From contig NZ_CP021421.1 of NCBI RefSeq assembly GCF_002201515.1, forward strand, positions 682,001 to 746,000: a stretch of DNA of 64,000 bases. The letters are read 5' to 3'. Position numbers and translations under genes: made by a program. Under the pieces are notes generated by a model, which saw only the letters and a list, made by a program, of their open reading frames with translations, did not search any database and was not told the DNA's origin. How positions within the stretch are numbered: position 1 is the first letter of the stretch; each line of letters starts with the position of its first letter. Positions 18,684 to 30,140 of this stretch are shown piece by piece. Source of the DNA: Muribaculum intestinale. Lineage in GTDB: Bacteria; Bacteroidota; Bacteroidia; Bacteroidales; Muribaculaceae.

Positions 18684-20165
18684 TCAGTCCCAATCATCGG
18701 TCCGGAACGGCAAAAGAGGAAGCCCTGCCACATTATATACCGACATCTCGGGCACATTGCGGTAACAATAGCGCACAGCCACCGGCTCCTTCACCATATC
18801 CGAGCTTACAGCAAGGCGACAGCTCCGCTCCTCTATTTCGGCAAAAGCCGGGTAAAACCGACGGTCGTCACCGGCGATTTCGAATCCGGAAAGCGAAGTC
18901 CACATCGGACACAGACCATTGGGAGCATTCTTTACATTTATATATATCTTTCCATCCTTTATCTCCATTGACTCATACTGTGGAGAGTGAGAACCAAATC
19001 CCGTCAGCCCGTATGTGTCAGTAAGCGCCATCCACGCCAGACGTTCTGCCGGAGTAAACTTGTCGACGGGATGGATGAAATTGTAGTTTCCAGCATCGAG
19101 TGTCGACGCAATGCCGCTGTTGGGTATCTTCTTCAAAGCATTTGCCTGAGCCTCACGCAGCCGCGCGGCCGAAGTGCCATCGTTACCCTCATATCGGAAA
19201 GGAGCTATCTCAACAAAATAAAACGGCATCTCCTCACCACCGCCCCAGCGAGCACGCCAGTCACATACCATACTGGCCATAAGACTATCGTAGTCATCGG
19301 CATTGTGTCGGTTGCTCTCACCCTGGTACCAAAGAAATCCCTTCACCGGGAAATCTGTAAACGGCGCTACCTTCGCATTGAAAAGCAGACACGGATCATT
19401 CCATGGATTATCTTTGACACCCTCATCAAGATGCTCGTAACCGTATCTGGCAAACTTGTCCATGGCCTCCCTCGACATCCAAGGCTCAATGCGTGAGCCT
19501 CCAAGAGTCGACACGATAAGACCTACCGGCACATCAAGCACCTCATTGAGATATTTCCCAAACAGATATGCCACAGCGCTTGTATTGGCAACATTATCCG
19601 GAGTATTGCTCCACCACTCTCCGGCCACATCCCGCTGAGGCGTCTTGGCCGAAGAGCGTACCCACTGCCCTTTCTTACTGTCGGGAGTGAAAACACGAAT
19701 CTTTGTAGACTCCCTGGATCTGGCTATGATATCGTTGGTTCCTCTCAGAGGCTGTCGGTCAAATCCCCTCATCGGCATCTCCATATTGGACTGTCCGGCG
19801 CAGAACCACACCTCTCCTATCAGCACATCTCCGATTACTGCCGGCACTCCATCGCCATCCGATATCACGATTTCATACGGACCGCCGGCCTTAGGTGTAG
19901 ACACTGTCACACACCACAATGAATCGTTCGCGACCTCGGACACTGCTTTGGCACCATCCCACGAACCCGTCACCTCGACTTTACATCCGGGTGTTGCCTT
20001 GCCTCGCAGCCTTACATCCGTCTGCTGCTGTAGCACCATACCGTCCGATAACACATGGGGAAGCACTACGCGCGCCTCAACTGTAGATGCCGACAATACT
20101 ATACCCGCAAATACCATCGGCATCCGGCAGGCCACTGATTTTACATTCTCTTTTCTTACTTTCAT
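18684..20165 (-). CDS. Sialate O-acetylesterase
   Basis: A 493-residue exported SGNH-type esterase. After a hydrophobic signal (about 14-31) and a small beta domain, the nucleophile block FCAGQSNMEMPM is at about 118-130. A second block WYQGESNRHN lies near 277 and the His region FIHPVDK near 365. The family removes O-acetyl groups from sialic acids and related sugars, exposing them to glycosidases. No lipobox is seen, so it is probably periplasmic. It stands alone and is divergent from kup. Confidence 0.9.
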   Translation of the reverse strand: MKVRKENVKSVACRMPMVFAGIVLSASTVEARVVLPHVLSDGMVLQQQTDVRLRGKATPGCKVEVTGSWDGAKAVSEVANDSLWCVTVSTPKAGGPYEIVISDGDGVPAVIGDVLIGEVWFCAGQSNMEMPMRGFDRQPLRGTNDIIARSRESTKIRVFTPDSKKGQWVRSSAKTPQRDVAGEWWSNTPDNVANTSAVAYLFGKYLNEVLDVPVGLIVSTLGGSRIEPWMSREAMDKFARYGYEHLDEGVKDNPWNDPCLLFNAKVAPFTDFPVKGFLWYQGESNRHNADDYDSLMASMVCDWRARWGGGEEMPFYFVEIAPFRYEGNDGTSAARLREAQANALKKIPNSGIASTLDAGNYNFIHPVDKFTPAERLAWMALTDTYGLTGFGSHSPQYESMEIKDGKIYINVKNAPNGLCPMWTSLSGFEIAGDDRRFYPAFAEIEERSCRLAVSSDMVKEPVAVRYCYRNVPEMSVYNVAGLPLLPFRTDDWD

Positions 20166-20197
20166 TTCTAATAATTGTTTCGATAGTTAACCGGATT

Positions 20198-20206
20198 ACA
20201 AATATA
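20198..20206 (-). promoter_or_regulatory. Promoter -7 box of the sialate esterase gene
   Basis: TATATTTGT on the minus strand, 32 bp before the ATG at 20165, matches TAnnTTTG. Confidence 0.55.
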
Positions 20207-20305
20207 GCGACTTTCCAAATAAAACGCCTTGCTATTCCACAAAAAACCAATTGCATACCTGTATTGTTAGAATTATGCATCATAGTATTTGCCACATTTA
20301 TCGAT

Positions 20306-22282
20306 ATGAAAACAACAACTAACCGACATACCTCATCATCAGCCTCCCTGAAAGGACTCTCTGCAATGGGCCTTCTAATTGCCGTAGGCATAGTATTCGG
20401 AGACATCGGTACTTCGCCGCTATATGTAATGAAAGCGATTACAGGAGTAAATCCCGGATTCGATGCCGACTATATAATAGGTGCCGTGTCGTGTGTGATA
20501 TGGGTACTCACCCTCCAGACCACACTAAAATATGTAATCATAGCACTAAGGGCCGACAATAATGGCGAGGGAGGTATACTCGCTCTATTCTCACTCATAA
20601 AGAATCTGCCGAAGAAGAGACTCTATCTCGTCGGTGCAATAGGCGCGGCCGCTCTCATTGCCGACGGAGTTATCACCCCGGCGATTACAGTGACATCGGC
20701 CATCGAGGGCCTATCCATCATAACTCCCAGAGTACCGGTCACTCCCATTGTCGTGCTCATCATCATCGGTATATTCATATTGCAGCAGAACGGCACAGGA
20801 AAAATAGGCCGTATGTTTGGTCCGTTCATGCTCGCATGGTTTCTTATGCTTGGTGTGCTCGGTGCATGCAACATTCATTACGCGCCCCATATTCTGAGCG
20901 CATTCAATCCCTGGTATGCCATCAGACTGCTATCGACATATCCCGAATGGTTTCTGATACTTGGAGCGGTATTCCTCTGCACCACAGGAGCCGAGGCACT
21001 CTACTCCGACCTCGGCCACTGCGGACGCTGGAATATATCCATAAGCTGGATATTCGTTAAAATATCCCTGATTGTAAACTATCTCGGGCAAGGCGCATGG
21101 CTTATCGGCACAGGAGGCATAAAAGGAGTCAACCCGTTCTACAGCATTATGCCCGCATGGTTCATGCCGATAGGTGTAGCCATGTCGGCGGGAGCCGCTA
21201 TTATAGCAAGCCAGGCACTCCTCAGCGGCTCTTTTACCATATTCTCCGAAGCGATAAACCTCGACTTCTGGCCAAAACTCAGAATAAAGTACCCCTCAAA
21301 CGAAAAAGGGCAGCTATATATTCCGGCGATAAACTGGACTCTTCTTGCAGGATGTCTGATCACTGTATTTTTGTTCCGCGACTCAAGCCATATGGAAGCG
21401 GCCTACGGACTGGCCATCACTATAACGATGCTTATGACTACAGTGCTGCTTGCCATATACCTGCGCCACAAAGGGCAGTCACTGTGGATATGCATATCGT
21501 TTCTGGTGTTTTTCGGTGTTCTTGAAGCTATTTTCTTCGCAGCCAATGCCGTCAAATTCACCCATGGAGGATGGTTTACTCTCCTCATTGCCGGCATGGT
21601 AGCGATTGTGATGATTATATGGTATAACTCGACACGCATACGCGACTCTCACATCGAATTCAGCAGTGTCGACAGCAAGCTCGCCCTTATCCGCGACCTG
21701 AAAAACGACAATGAAGTGCCGCGTTATGCATCCAACATTGTATATTTCAGCCGTTCTGCCAATCCGCGTAAGCTCGAAAACAAACTCCTCTACTCCATAG
21801 TAAGCCGTCAGCCAAAACGTGCCGACCACTACTGGATAATACATATCGAGCGCAGTGACGACCCTTGGCGCCTCGACTATAAAGTCGACGAATTGATTGA
21901 AGACACCATGTTCTTCGTCACCATAACGATGGGATTCCGCGTAGAGCCGAAAATCAGCCTCTATCTCAGGCAGGTTGTGGAAGACCTCGTAAAGGACGGG
22001 AAAGTCGACATTACATCGTCGTACCCGTCATTGCGCCATCATGGCGTGGCCGGCGACTTCCGCTTTGTGGTAATCAACCGACTGTTCTCAGCCGAAAGTT
22101 CATGCACGCGTAAAGACACAATGCTTTTGCGCATGCACGACAGACTGCGCCATATAGGCATCAGCGATCTGAAAGCCATGGGGCTTGACACATCCGGAGT
22201 GGTCATGGAGTCAGTTCCTCTTATAATCTCCACCTCCCACCGACGCCGCATCAGACGGTCCGGTCAATCTGCCGAAGCATAA
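20306..22282 (+). CDS. kup: KUP-type potassium uptake protein
   Basis: A 658-residue transporter opening with GLLIAVGIVFGDIGTSPLYVM, the KUP signature. It has about 12 membrane segments up to residue 460 and a soluble C-terminal domain. It imports K+ with protons at the inner membrane. The frame is open further upstream, but the ATG at 20306 is chosen because the family signature follows at the normal distance and a near-consensus promoter box (AGTATTTGC, about 20285-20293) lies just before it. Confidence 0.93.
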   Translation: MKTTTNRHTSSSASLKGLSAMGLLIAVGIVFGDIGTSPLYVMKAITGVNPGFDADYIIGAVSCVIWVLTLQTTLKYVIIALRADNNGEGGILALFSLIKNLPKKRLYLVGAIGAAALIADGVITPAITVTSAIEGLSIITPRVPVTPIVVLIIIGIFILQQNGTGKIGRMFGPFMLAWFLMLGVLGACNIHYAPHILSAFNPWYAIRLLSTYPEWFLILGAVFLCTTGAEALYSDLGHCGRWNISISWIFVKISLIVNYLGQGAWLIGTGGIKGVNPFYSIMPAWFMPIGVAMSAGAAIIASQALLSGSFTIFSEAINLDFWPKLRIKYPSNEKGQLYIPAINWTLLAGCLITVFLFRDSSHMEAAYGLAITITMLMTTVLLAIYLRHKGQSLWICISFLVFFGVLEAIFFAANAVKFTHGGWFTLLIAGMVAIVMIIWYNSTRIRDSHIEFSSVDSKLALIRDLKNDNEVPRYASNIVYFSRSANPRKLENKLLYSIVSRQPKRADHYWIIHIERSDDPWRLDYKVDELIEDTMFFVTITMGFRVEPKISLYLRQVVEDLVKDGKVDITSSYPSLRHHGVAGDFRFVVINRLFSAESSCTRKDTMLLRMHDRLRHIGISDLKAMGLDTSGVVMESVPLIISTSHRRRIRRSGQSAEA

Positions 22283-22295
22283 TCTAAGAGACTAT

Positions 22296-24146
22296 CTAAA
22301 GCAGATACCCTTTGTCGCGCAACAGTTCCTTGAAACGTGGCAGATTGCCCAATTCGACAAGCACACGGAATCCCTGCGCACAGATGGCGATTTCGCGCAT
22401 CTCCGGCGACATCGCCAGATATTGCTGCAGCTCCTTGTCCTCACGGTCGATTACAAACACTTCATAATCCGTATCATCGACTGCAACAGCGCATGCCTGA
22501 CGCCGTATGCGGCTGAAAAATTCAATCCAGTTGTCGGGAGGCTCAGGACATACGAAATTCCGTATCAGACTTATCGTCCGGTCGATATCTCCACTATCCT
22601 TGCAGTTGCGCAGAAATGTCTCGGCAGTCACGGCATACCGGTTTGCAGATACCGGGCGGGCAAACCGGTCAAGTATGCCGCGCATTGATGTATCAGGATT
22701 AGCCAGAGTGACAAGAAGATAACGGTCATCAAGAAGAAAATCATTGACCGACCGTATCTCCACCGTATGTTCATATCTGTTGGTGATTCCGAGTATGAAA
22801 CGTCCAAGCTCAGTGATACGCCAGTACATAAGTCCGCAGAACGGGCTACAGCTTACCGCATCACGTTCGACAAATGCCACTTCAACCGCTCCTACCGCGG
22901 CAAGCATAAACACTACGCCCTGTATCATCGGCACTATCAGATATTCAAATTTCTCATCCAATGCGATATAATGCTCCCCACCACTCTTCACACCCGACCT
23001 TACGTACATACTGCTACGGTCAAAACTGTAGTTGTCCACAAGCAGATTGTCGCCATAGACACCGTAAAGCATCCTGAAATAATCGATAAATCCCTTGGAC
23101 TCAATCCATTTCTCCGGTTCGGAATGCCTGGCTATCATACGCATAATACGGTATGCCATCTCACTGGCCATGCTGTCAAACGGAGAGTTGGCAAACTTCC
23201 CCTTAAGCTGAGGCATCAGCGCGCGTCTCACAAAATCGGGCACGACACTTCCAATATGCCCCACAACATAGCGGCAACGCTCAGCCGGCGACATTGACAC
23301 CCCCGATTCAGTCAGGAATAGTTCCATCATCAGGTTGACAACGATGCGCCCCCTCGCATTAGCATAATATTTGCTCTCTTTGTCATTGGCAAAAAACTCC
23401 TTCAACCCCACTCCGGCAGAAACACGTCGGATTACCGGCAATGTCACATGCACCGAGCCGGAGTCAAACATTCTTGCGGCAACCAAGGCATCGTAGTCCG
23501 ACATTGCCTTAAGCGAGCCTCCCACATCTGAAAATACCCTAAGATTATCAGGCAGTGTATCCAACTTGCAGAAATCGGCTGCCTCAGGATATAATACGGC
23601 CAAAAGATACGGACGCAACAGTCCGTCAATGACAAATTCCAGCTTTGACTTTGTCTTTCTCCAGCTCCACCTGAACTGCTGTATCGACCGTGGTGTCGGG
23701 TATAGCCACGAGAAACGGGTCTTGTCGATAAACACTTCCGACGATCCGGTAATGTCAAGAGCCTTACGTACCTCCATCTCGCTTACAACACCCGAAATCA
23801 GACATTTGCGCCATAGCCTCAGTTCTTTTTCTGGAATCTTGTCAACAAGCCATTTCAGATTACGGCAATCCGACAGAAACACCGCAAATATCTCGGTAAG
23901 ATGGCCTCGCCTCTTGGAGGAGCTATCGAGTATCGCCTGACTCATCTCTCCATTAGTAAAGAGAGGCTTACCATTATACGCACTCCAGTCGACTTCCGGC
24001 TCGCTGTAGCCTATATCGACAAATGCGTAATGAAGCATCCGCTGGATATACACCGACCGGTATACGGCAAGTTCCCTTATAATAGCTTCCACATCCGACT
24101 CATTGCCGGCATATATAGTGACGAGTTCAATTACCTTGTCCTTCAT
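22296..24146 (-). CDS. Helicase-associated protein partner of SNF2 helicase (XPB-like domain?)
   Basis: A 616-residue soluble protein without signal peptide. I do not recognise the N-terminal two thirds. The segment at about 405-570 (AAVGAVEVAF, YWRITELGRFILG, LLVTLANPDTS, ILDRFARPVSANRYAVTAETFL and ISLIRNF) has the order of features of the helicase-associated XPB/Ssl2-like C-terminal domain (Helicase_C_3). It starts 16 bp after the SNF2 helicase gene, so the two form an operon and probably a complex on nucleic acid. The domain call is inference by pattern. Confidence 0.45.
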   Translation of the reverse strand: MKDKVIELVTIYAGNESDVEAIIRELAVYRSVYIQRMLHYAFVDIGYSEPEVDWSAYNGKPLFTNGEMSQAILDSSSKRRGHLTEIFAVFLSDCRNLKWLVDKIPEKELRLWRKCLISGVVSEMEVRKALDITGSSEVFIDKTRFSWLYPTPRSIQQFRWSWRKTKSKLEFVIDGLLRPYLLAVLYPEAADFCKLDTLPDNLRVFSDVGGSLKAMSDYDALVAARMFDSGSVHVTLPVIRRVSAGVGLKEFFANDKESKYYANARGRIVVNLMMELFLTESGVSMSPAERCRYVVGHIGSVVPDFVRRALMPQLKGKFANSPFDSMASEMAYRIMRMIARHSEPEKWIESKGFIDYFRMLYGVYGDNLLVDNYSFDRSSMYVRSGVKSGGEHYIALDEKFEYLIVPMIQGVVFMLAAVGAVEVAFVERDAVSCSPFCGLMYWRITELGRFILGITNRYEHTVEIRSVNDFLLDDRYLLVTLANPDTSMRGILDRFARPVSANRYAVTAETFLRNCKDSGDIDRTISLIRNFVCPEPPDNWIEFFSRIRRQACAVAVDDTDYEVFVIDREDKELQQYLAMSPEMREIAICAQGFRVLVELGNLPRFKELLRDKGYLL

Positions 24147-24162
24147 ATAGAGTTTGTACGGA

Positions 24163-27135
24163 TTATGATAGAATAAAATCTACGTCTTCCTGTGATATCT
24201 GCTTTGACAGAGTCGAGTCGGAAGAAACGAGACCTTCGAACAGAGCAGCTTTACGCTCCTGCAACTGGCGTATGCGCTCTTCTATAGTGCCGCGTGTTAT
24301 CATCGAGTATGAAGTGACTTTCATCTTCTGTCCCATGCGGTGCAGACGGTCAATAGCCTGTTTTTCGGCTGCGCGGTTCCACCATGGCTCGTAGATAAAC
24401 ACTGTATCGGCGGCAGTAAGATTAAGCCCGACACCGCCTACCTTAAGGGTCAGCAGCAGCACCTTGCAGTCGGCATCGTTCTGAAAACGCTGCACCACAC
24501 TGCGCCTGTCGCCTGTCGAGCCTGTCATTGTGGCATAATCTATACCCAGACGTTCAAGACGCTCCCCTACAAGTTCTATTCCGGCAATAAAGTTGAAGAA
24601 TACAACACATTTATGACCGTTGGCGGCAGCCTCCGATATCGTCTCCACAAGCGGGTCGAGCTTTGGCGAAGTGACAGCGCCGTCGGTAAGGATATTCGGC
24701 ACCGATGCAATACGCCGCAGTTCGCTAAGTGCCTGGAATATCACAATCTGGCTCTTCTGCATGCCGTCAGACTCTATCGACTTGCTGATAATGTCCTGAT
24801 AATAGCGGCGGCGTTCCTCATAAAGGCGTGCATGGGCCGGCTCCATCTCGGTATATAGCGTCTGCTCGGTAAGGTCGGGCAGTTCGGTAAGCACGTCGCG
24901 TTTAAGTCGGCGTAGCATAAAAGGATACAGTTTGCGCCTCAGACTTGTCATAGCCTCGGTATCGGCCTCGTTCTGAATAGGTATCGCATACTGACGACTG
25001 AAGTCGCCCGCATCGCCAAGCATACCGGGATTAAGAAAGCGGAACAGAGAATACAGTTCCATTATATTGTTTTCCATCGGCGTTCCGCTAAGCGCAAGCC
25101 TGTTGTTACATTTCAATATAAATGCCGCCTTAGCCGTCTGCGACTCCATATTTTTGATATTCTGCGATTCGTCGAGTATCACATACTCCCATGTCCGGCC
25201 TCGGAATGTATCGATATCATTGCGCATCATACCATAGGTAGTAAGCACCACATTGGCTCTGCATGCCTCATCAATATTCCGGTTGACACCATAATAGGTA
25301 TAGGTACTCAGCCATGGCGCGAATCGGGCTATCTCACTCTCCCAGTTAAATATAAGACTCTTGGGCATAACAAGCAGAGATGGCAGGATACTACCATCGG
25401 CAACTATATTCATGGGGTTCTCATTCTTGCGAGGACGTCCGCGCCTACGCGGCCTTTCATCAGCAGATATCTTTCCGCCATATATTATTGTAAGCAACGC
25501 TATGGTCTGCACGGTCTTTCCCAGGCCCATGTCATCGGCAAGACATCCGCCCATGCCATGGTCACGCAGATACTTCATCCACTTGACACCCTCAAGCTGA
25601 TACGGTCTGAGTGTGGCATTAAGTCCAGGCAGAGACAATTCTGACGACGGAAGCATTCTGAATCCCTCCAGAAATGCCCGATATTGTTGTGGAGCCACGC
25701 CTTCAAGAGGTGCCTGAAGAAGAGCCTCGATTTCAGGCATATCAAAATACGACACCTTGACCTTTGCTTCCTTACCGGAGCCTTCAACCTTGAATATACG
25801 CTGAAGACGGCGCATATAGCGGTCATCGAGTATCGCACGGTTGCCATCGGAAAGCACTACAAAACGCTGGTTGCCATACTGGCTGAGAAGATCGGGAAGG
25901 GTTATCTTCTCACCGGCGATATCCACCTCAGCCTGAGTGTCGAGGAAATTGATTCCCGACGACATCATGCGCATGTTGATTTTAGGGAAAGCGGCCTGTA
26001 TCTTATATTCCCGCAGATGCTCCGAACCTATCAGACGGAACTCTCTTAGCAACGACGGGAGACCATGAAGCAGAAACGGCCCGGCCACCTCCGGCGGAAC
26101 AATGAAAAAAGAGCCCTCGCGATATACATTTTTATATGCGGCCCGGCTCGGTGTATAATACCGCAGCATACCCGCTATCTTGTCGGCGTCATTATCGGAA
26201 TCCCGGAGATCAGGCTGCTGTGTACGGCATATGACAGGACGTCCGTCACCACCGTCTACAGCTACCGCAGTAAATTGAAGGCGTCGCTGTAGATTGAAAT
26301 CTATGCCGGGAAGCAACCTGGCGACCTCCATGTTAAGCGAGCGGTCGGCATCTACTCGTGTAAACACTATCGTAGGCTCATACCCCGCGGCATTGTGGCT
26401 CCACTCTACAGGATGTCCGTCGAGCATCACCGTTACATTATCTATATATGTAAAAAACAGGCTGAGCCACTGGTTTAGACCGACAGGAGGCAGGCTGCTG
26501 AGAAAAATCGATATGATATTAAAGTTGTCGCCAATGTCGGCAATGCTGCGCAACACATTGCCGTCAAGCGCTATATTCCTTGACAGCAGATTTTCCGGCG
26601 CCAATATGCGGTACTGCGATTCGCCATCGGATTCTGTCGACTCGACGGCAATTCCGAGTTCAGGCTCAAAACGCAAGGTATTACCGTCATTGTCAGCTAT
26701 CCTTCGCAACTCGACAGACACCTTGGCCGGCTCTATGGAAGTGCTCACAGGGCCGACTCCCTCTACATCAACATTATGACAGTCGAGCAGCAAGGTGCCC
26801 ACCACAGGAAAACGCGACAGACTAACAGCGCTGTCGACACCATCCCACCCGAGCATAAACCCCGACTGAGAGCGAGACTCTCGCATAGCATCAAGCACTC
26901 GCCCGGCCGCCACCGTTACTCTCGACCTGTCGGGCGACACCTCTTTGCCTTTTGCATCAACTACCGATACAAAAGCCTCTGAATGTCGGTTACCGCTTGT
27001 CGCGCGACTGATCCGAAACCGGAAATCATCGGCAACGACCGTTGAGCGCACTACACGGCTTACCGGACGCAGTCCTGTCAGTCCGGCTGCAAACGACGAG
27101 GAAAATACACTATTGTTTTTTTCTAACGAATCCAA
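24163..27135 (-). CDS. SNF2-family helicase-like ATPase
   Basis: The C-terminal half (about residues 500-990) is a full SNF2 motor: Walker [16 protein letters not shown] box [20 protein letters not shown], and motifs V-VI ([21 protein letters not shown]). The N-terminal 480 residues are unassigned. No ATG occurs before about residue 93. The frame extends to a TTG at 27171, but that lies inside the promoter box, so the TTG at 27135 (about 990 residues) is preferred. Such proteins move or remodel protein-DNA complexes; the target here is unknown. It is followed by the 616-residue partner gene. Confidence 0.85.
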   Translation of the reverse strand: MDSLEKNNSVFSSSFAAGLTGLRPVSRVVRSTVVADDFRFRISRATSGNRHSEAFVSVVDAKGKEVSPDRSRVTVAAGRVLDAMRESRSQSGFMLGWDGVDSAVSLSRFPVVGTLLLDCHNVDVEGVGPVSTSIEPAKVSVELRRIADNDGNTLRFEPELGIAVESTESDGESQYRILAPENLLSRNIALDGNVLRSIADIGDNFNIISIFLSSLPPVGLNQWLSLFFTYIDNVTVMLDGHPVEWSHNAAGYEPTIVFTRVDADRSLNMEVARLLPGIDFNLQRRLQFTAVAVDGGDGRPVICRTQQPDLRDSDNDADKIAGMLRYYTPSRAAYKNVYREGSFFIVPPEVAGPFLLHGLPSLLREFRLIGSEHLREYKIQAAFPKINMRMMSSGINFLDTQAEVDIAGEKITLPDLLSQYGNQRFVVLSDGNRAILDDRYMRRLQRIFKVEGSGKEAKVKVSYFDMPEIEALLQAPLEGVAPQQYRAFLEGFRMLPSSELSLPGLNATLRPYQLEGVKWMKYLRDHGMGGCLADDMGLGKTVQTIALLTIIYGGKISADERPRRRGRPRKNENPMNIVADGSILPSLLVMPKSLIFNWESEIARFAPWLSTYTYYGVNRNIDEACRANVVLTTYGMMRNDIDTFRGRTWEYVILDESQNIKNMESQTAKAAFILKCNNRLALSGTPMENNIMELYSLFRFLNPGMLGDAGDFSRQYAIPIQNEADTEAMTSLRRKLYPFMLRRLKRDVLTELPDLTEQTLYTEMEPAHARLYEERRRYYQDIISKSIESDGMQKSQIVIFQALSELRRIASVPNILTDGAVTSPKLDPLVETISEAAANGHKCVVFFNFIAGIELVGERLERLGIDYATMTGSTGDRRSVVQRFQNDADCKVLLLTLKVGGVGLNLTAADTVFIYEPWWNRAAEKQAIDRLHRMGQKMKVTSYSMITRGTIEERIRQLQERKAALFEGLVSSDSTLSKQISQEDVDFILS

Positions 27136-27158
27136 TGTTTTTTCTTGATAAGCAAACT

Positions 27159-27167
27159 GCAAATATA
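27159..27167 (-). promoter_or_regulatory. Promoter -7 box of the SNF2 helicase operon
   Basis: TATATTTGC on the minus strand with a TTG about 19 bp upstream. Its position rules out the TTG at 27171 as start and supports 27135. Confidence 0.6.
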
Positions 27168-27225
27168 ACAAATCCCATTAACAATCCATCTGCACATCAT
27201 TCGAAAAAATCTCAAAAAATTTCAC

Positions 27226-27234
27226 TAACTTTGC
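27226..27234 (+). promoter_or_regulatory. Promoter -7 box of lepA, almost touching the start codon
   Basis: TAACTTTGC ends 5 bp before the ATG at 27240. With the usual distance to the transcription start, the lepA mRNA would begin at or next to its start codon. Confidence 0.6.
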
Positions 27235-27239
27235 ACACT

Positions 27240-29027
27240 ATGAAACGAATCAGAAATTTCTGCATAATCGCCCATATCGACCATGGCAAAAGCACCCTGG
27301 CCGACCGCTTGCTGGAATATACCCATACCATAGCCGAAAAAGACCTTCAGGCACAGGTGCTCGACGACATGGATCTCGAGCGTGAGCGTGGCATCACTAT
27401 CAAGAGCCACGCCATACAGATGGACTATCTTCTTGACGGAGAACACTACACGCTCAATCTTATCGACACTCCGGGACACGTCGATTTCTCCTACGAGGTA
27501 TCGCGCTCGATTGCCGCATGCGAGGGTGCGCTCCTTATAGTCGACGCATCCCAGGGCATCCAGGCCCAGACGATATCAAATCTTTACATGGCCCTTGAAA
27601 ACAACCTTGAGATTATTCCGGTAATCAACAAGGTAGACCTTGACAGCGCAAAGCCCGACGAGGTCGAGGACCAGATTGTCGATCTGCTCGGATGCGACCC
27701 CTCGGATATAATCCGCGCCTCCGGCAAGACCGGTATCGGCGTGCCGGAAATTCTTCAGGCCATAGTGCACCGCATACCTGCACCTCAGGGCGACCCCGAT
27801 GCGCCATTGCAAGCTCTTATTTTTGACTCTGTATTCAATCCGTTCCGCGGCATTATCGCCTATTACAAGATTGTAAACGGCACTATCCGCAAGGACGATT
27901 TTGTAAAATTCGTTTCTACCGGCAAAGAATACCATGCCGACGAAATAGGCGTGCTGAAGATGGACATGTCGCCGCGCAAGGAATTGTCGGCAGGCAATGT
28001 CGGATACATCATATCAGGCATCAAGACCTCTAAGGAGGTAAAAGTAGGCGACACAATCACCCACGTAGACCGTCCATGCGAGAAAGCAATAGACGGATTT
28101 GAGGAAGTGAAGCCAATGGTATTCGCCGGCGTCTACCCGATTGAAACAGAAGACTTCGAAAATCTGCGTTCTTCGCTTGAAAAGCTACAGCTCAACGATG
28201 CATCTCTTACATTCACACCGGAGTCGTCGATGGCTCTCGGATTCGGATTCCGCTGCGGATTCCTCGGACTGCTCCACATGGAAATCGTTCAGGAACGTCT
28301 CGGCCGAGAGTTCGACATGGATGTAATCACCACCGTGCCCAACGTAAGCTACCGGGTGTTCGACAAGAAAGGCAACATGACCGAGGTACACAACCCCTCG
28401 GGCCTACCCGAACCTACGCTTATCGACCACATCGAAGAGCCCTACATACGTGCGTCGATTATCACCGCCGCCGACTACATCGGCCCGATTATGACCCTAT
28501 GTCTCGGCAAACGCGGCGAACTGCTCAACCAGCAGTACATATCCGGCAACCGCATCGAGCTGACATTCGACCTCCCGCTCGGCGAAATTGTGATTGACTT
28601 CTACGACAAGCTCAAATCCATTTCCAAGGGATATGCATCGTTTGACTACCATCTCCACGACTTCCGCGAGTCTAAACTCATAAAACTCGACATTCTGCTC
28701 AATGGCGAGAGCGTCGACGCACTGTCGACACTTACCCATGTGGATAATGCCGTGACATTCGGCCGTCGCATGTGTGAGAAACTTAAGGAACTCATTCCGC
28801 GCCAGCAATTTGACATTGCCATTCAGGCTGCAATCGGTGCCAAAATCATCGCCCGCGAGACAATCAAGGCCGTACGCAAGGACGTTACCGCCAAGTGCTA
28901 CGGCGGCGACATCTCTCGTAAGCGCAAACTGCTCGAGAAGCAGAAGAAAGGCAAGAAGCGCATGAAGCAGATTGGTTCAGTAGAAGTGCCGCAGAAGGCA
29001 TTCCTCGCCGTGCTCAAGCTCGACTGA
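27240..29027 (+). CDS. lepA: Elongation factor 4 (LepA)
   Basis: A 595-residue translational GTPase with G1 [11 protein letters not shown]2 RERGITI, G3 DTPGHVDF and G4 NKVD. The LepA-specific C-terminal domain ends with the basic tail [22 protein letters not shown]. It acts on stalled or mistranslocated ribosomes. The ATG at 27240 starts exactly at the family N-terminus ([17 protein letters not shown]), although the frame is open further upstream. A glycerate kinase gene follows after 28 bp. Confidence 0.98.
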   Translation: MKRIRNFCIIAHIDHGKSTLADRLLEYTHTIAEKDLQAQVLDDMDLERERGITIKSHAIQMDYLLDGEHYTLNLIDTPGHVDFSYEVSRSIAACEGALLIVDASQGIQAQTISNLYMALENNLEIIPVINKVDLDSAKPDEVEDQIVDLLGCDPSDIIRASGKTGIGVPEILQAIVHRIPAPQGDPDAPLQALIFDSVFNPFRGIIAYYKIVNGTIRKDDFVKFVSTGKEYHADEIGVLKMDMSPRKELSAGNVGYIISGIKTSKEVKVGDTITHVDRPCEKAIDGFEEVKPMVFAGVYPIETEDFENLRSSLEKLQLNDASLTFTPESSMALGFGFRCGFLGLLHMEIVQERLGREFDMDVITTVPNVSYRVFDKKGNMTEVHNPSGLPEPTLIDHIEEPYIRASIITAADYIGPIMTLCLGKRGELLNQQYISGNRIELTFDLPLGEIVIDFYDKLKSISKGYASFDYHLHDFRESKLIKLDILLNGESVDALSTLTHVDNAVTFGRRMCEKLKELIPRQQFDIAIQAAIGAKIIARETIKAVRKDVTAKCYGGDISRKRKLLEKQKKGKKRMKQIGSVEVPQKAFLAVLKLD

Positions 29028-29055
29028 TTCCATACGCCTGTACAGCAACCTCAGC

Positions 29056-30111
29056 ATGATAATCGCCATAGCTCCCGACAAATACAAGGGCACGCTCTCC
29101 TCGCGTCAGGCTGCAGAAGCCATGCGCGAGGGTGTGCTTGCCGTGTGTCCCGATGCTGAGATACATATTGTGCCTATGGCCGACGGCGGAGAAGGCACCG
29201 CCGAGATAATAGCCCCGGAGATGGGATATGCCCGATACGAGGCTGTCATACATGCCCCTGTAGAGGGACTCCCCCTCACAACGTCGGTATATTACTATCA
29301 TCCGGAGAATAAAACCGTACTTTTCGACTCCGCTACCGCTGTAGGATTATCGCTCGTACCTGCCGGAAAACGAGACATAATGCGCACCTCATCGGCTCCC
29401 GTCGGCGAACTTCTGTCGATAGTCCAGGAGCGCCATGATGTACGACAGGCGATTATCGGACTCGGAGGAACGGCAAATTGCGACGCAGGGCTCGGCATGG
29501 TACTCTACATGGCCCGATTCAAGGTGCATATGCCCCAGATAGTTGGCCTGTATGACGCCGGTGTGCCGCTGCTCGCACACGCAGGCAAGCCGTCGGCCCT
29601 GACTTTCGCGCCACAGAAAGGCGCCGATGCCGACGATATGGCCATGCTTGAGATGCGTCTGCGCAAAGCGATAAAAATGATGCCGGAAGGAGACCCCGAC
29701 ACACCGGGAGCCGGCGCCGCCGGAGGCCTCGGATTTGCCATACTCGCAATGGGCGGCAAGCTCATGCGCGGAGTGGATATAGTGGCAGGGGACCGCATCA
29801 GCGTGCTTCACCCCGACCTTGTCATCACCGGCGAGGGCCGTATCGACAGGCAGTCGGCCATGGGAAAAGTATTATCCTATTTCATTGAATACCACCGCAC
29901 CACCTCCACACCGGTAATCGCTATCGGCGGATGTGTGGATGCCGACTGCGCCATCTCGACCGACTCGCCCGCCTCACCGGAAGGTAACGACCTGACTGCC
30001 ATAATAGCTGCCGACAGCTATGAGCCGCGCGATGTTCACCCCATAACTCCGGAGGTTGCGGCATGGCGTATCCGCGAGGCCATCGTCGACCGTCTCAAAG
30101 CATATATCTGA
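29056..30111 (+). CDS. Glycerate kinase
   Basis: A 351-residue kinase with the family start IAIAPDKYKGTLSSRQAAEAM, the glycine-rich ADGGEGTAE near 45, GLGGTANCDAG near 136, and GAAGGLGFA near 220. The ending VITGEGRIDRQSAMGK is typical of GarK/GlxK enzymes. It phosphorylates D-glycerate with ATP, feeding glycolysis. It is probably cotranscribed with lepA. A small Cys-containing insert near 290 is not alarming. Confidence 0.93.
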   Translation: MIIAIAPDKYKGTLSSRQAAEAMREGVLAVCPDAEIHIVPMADGGEGTAEIIAPEMGYARYEAVIHAPVEGLPLTTSVYYYHPENKTVLFDSATAVGLSLVPAGKRDIMRTSSAPVGELLSIVQERHDVRQAIIGLGGTANCDAGLGMVLYMARFKVHMPQIVGLYDAGVPLLAHAGKPSALTFAPQKGADADDMAMLEMRLRKAIKMMPEGDPDTPGAGAAGGLGFAILAMGGKLMRGVDIVAGDRISVLHPDLVITGEGRIDRQSAMGKVLSYFIEYHRTTSTPVIAIGGCVDADCAISTDSPASPEGNDLTAIIAADSYEPRDVHPITPEVAAWRIREAIVDRLKAYI

Positions 30112-30140
30112 AATAGCCTCTGTATTCCATCTGTTTCTGG

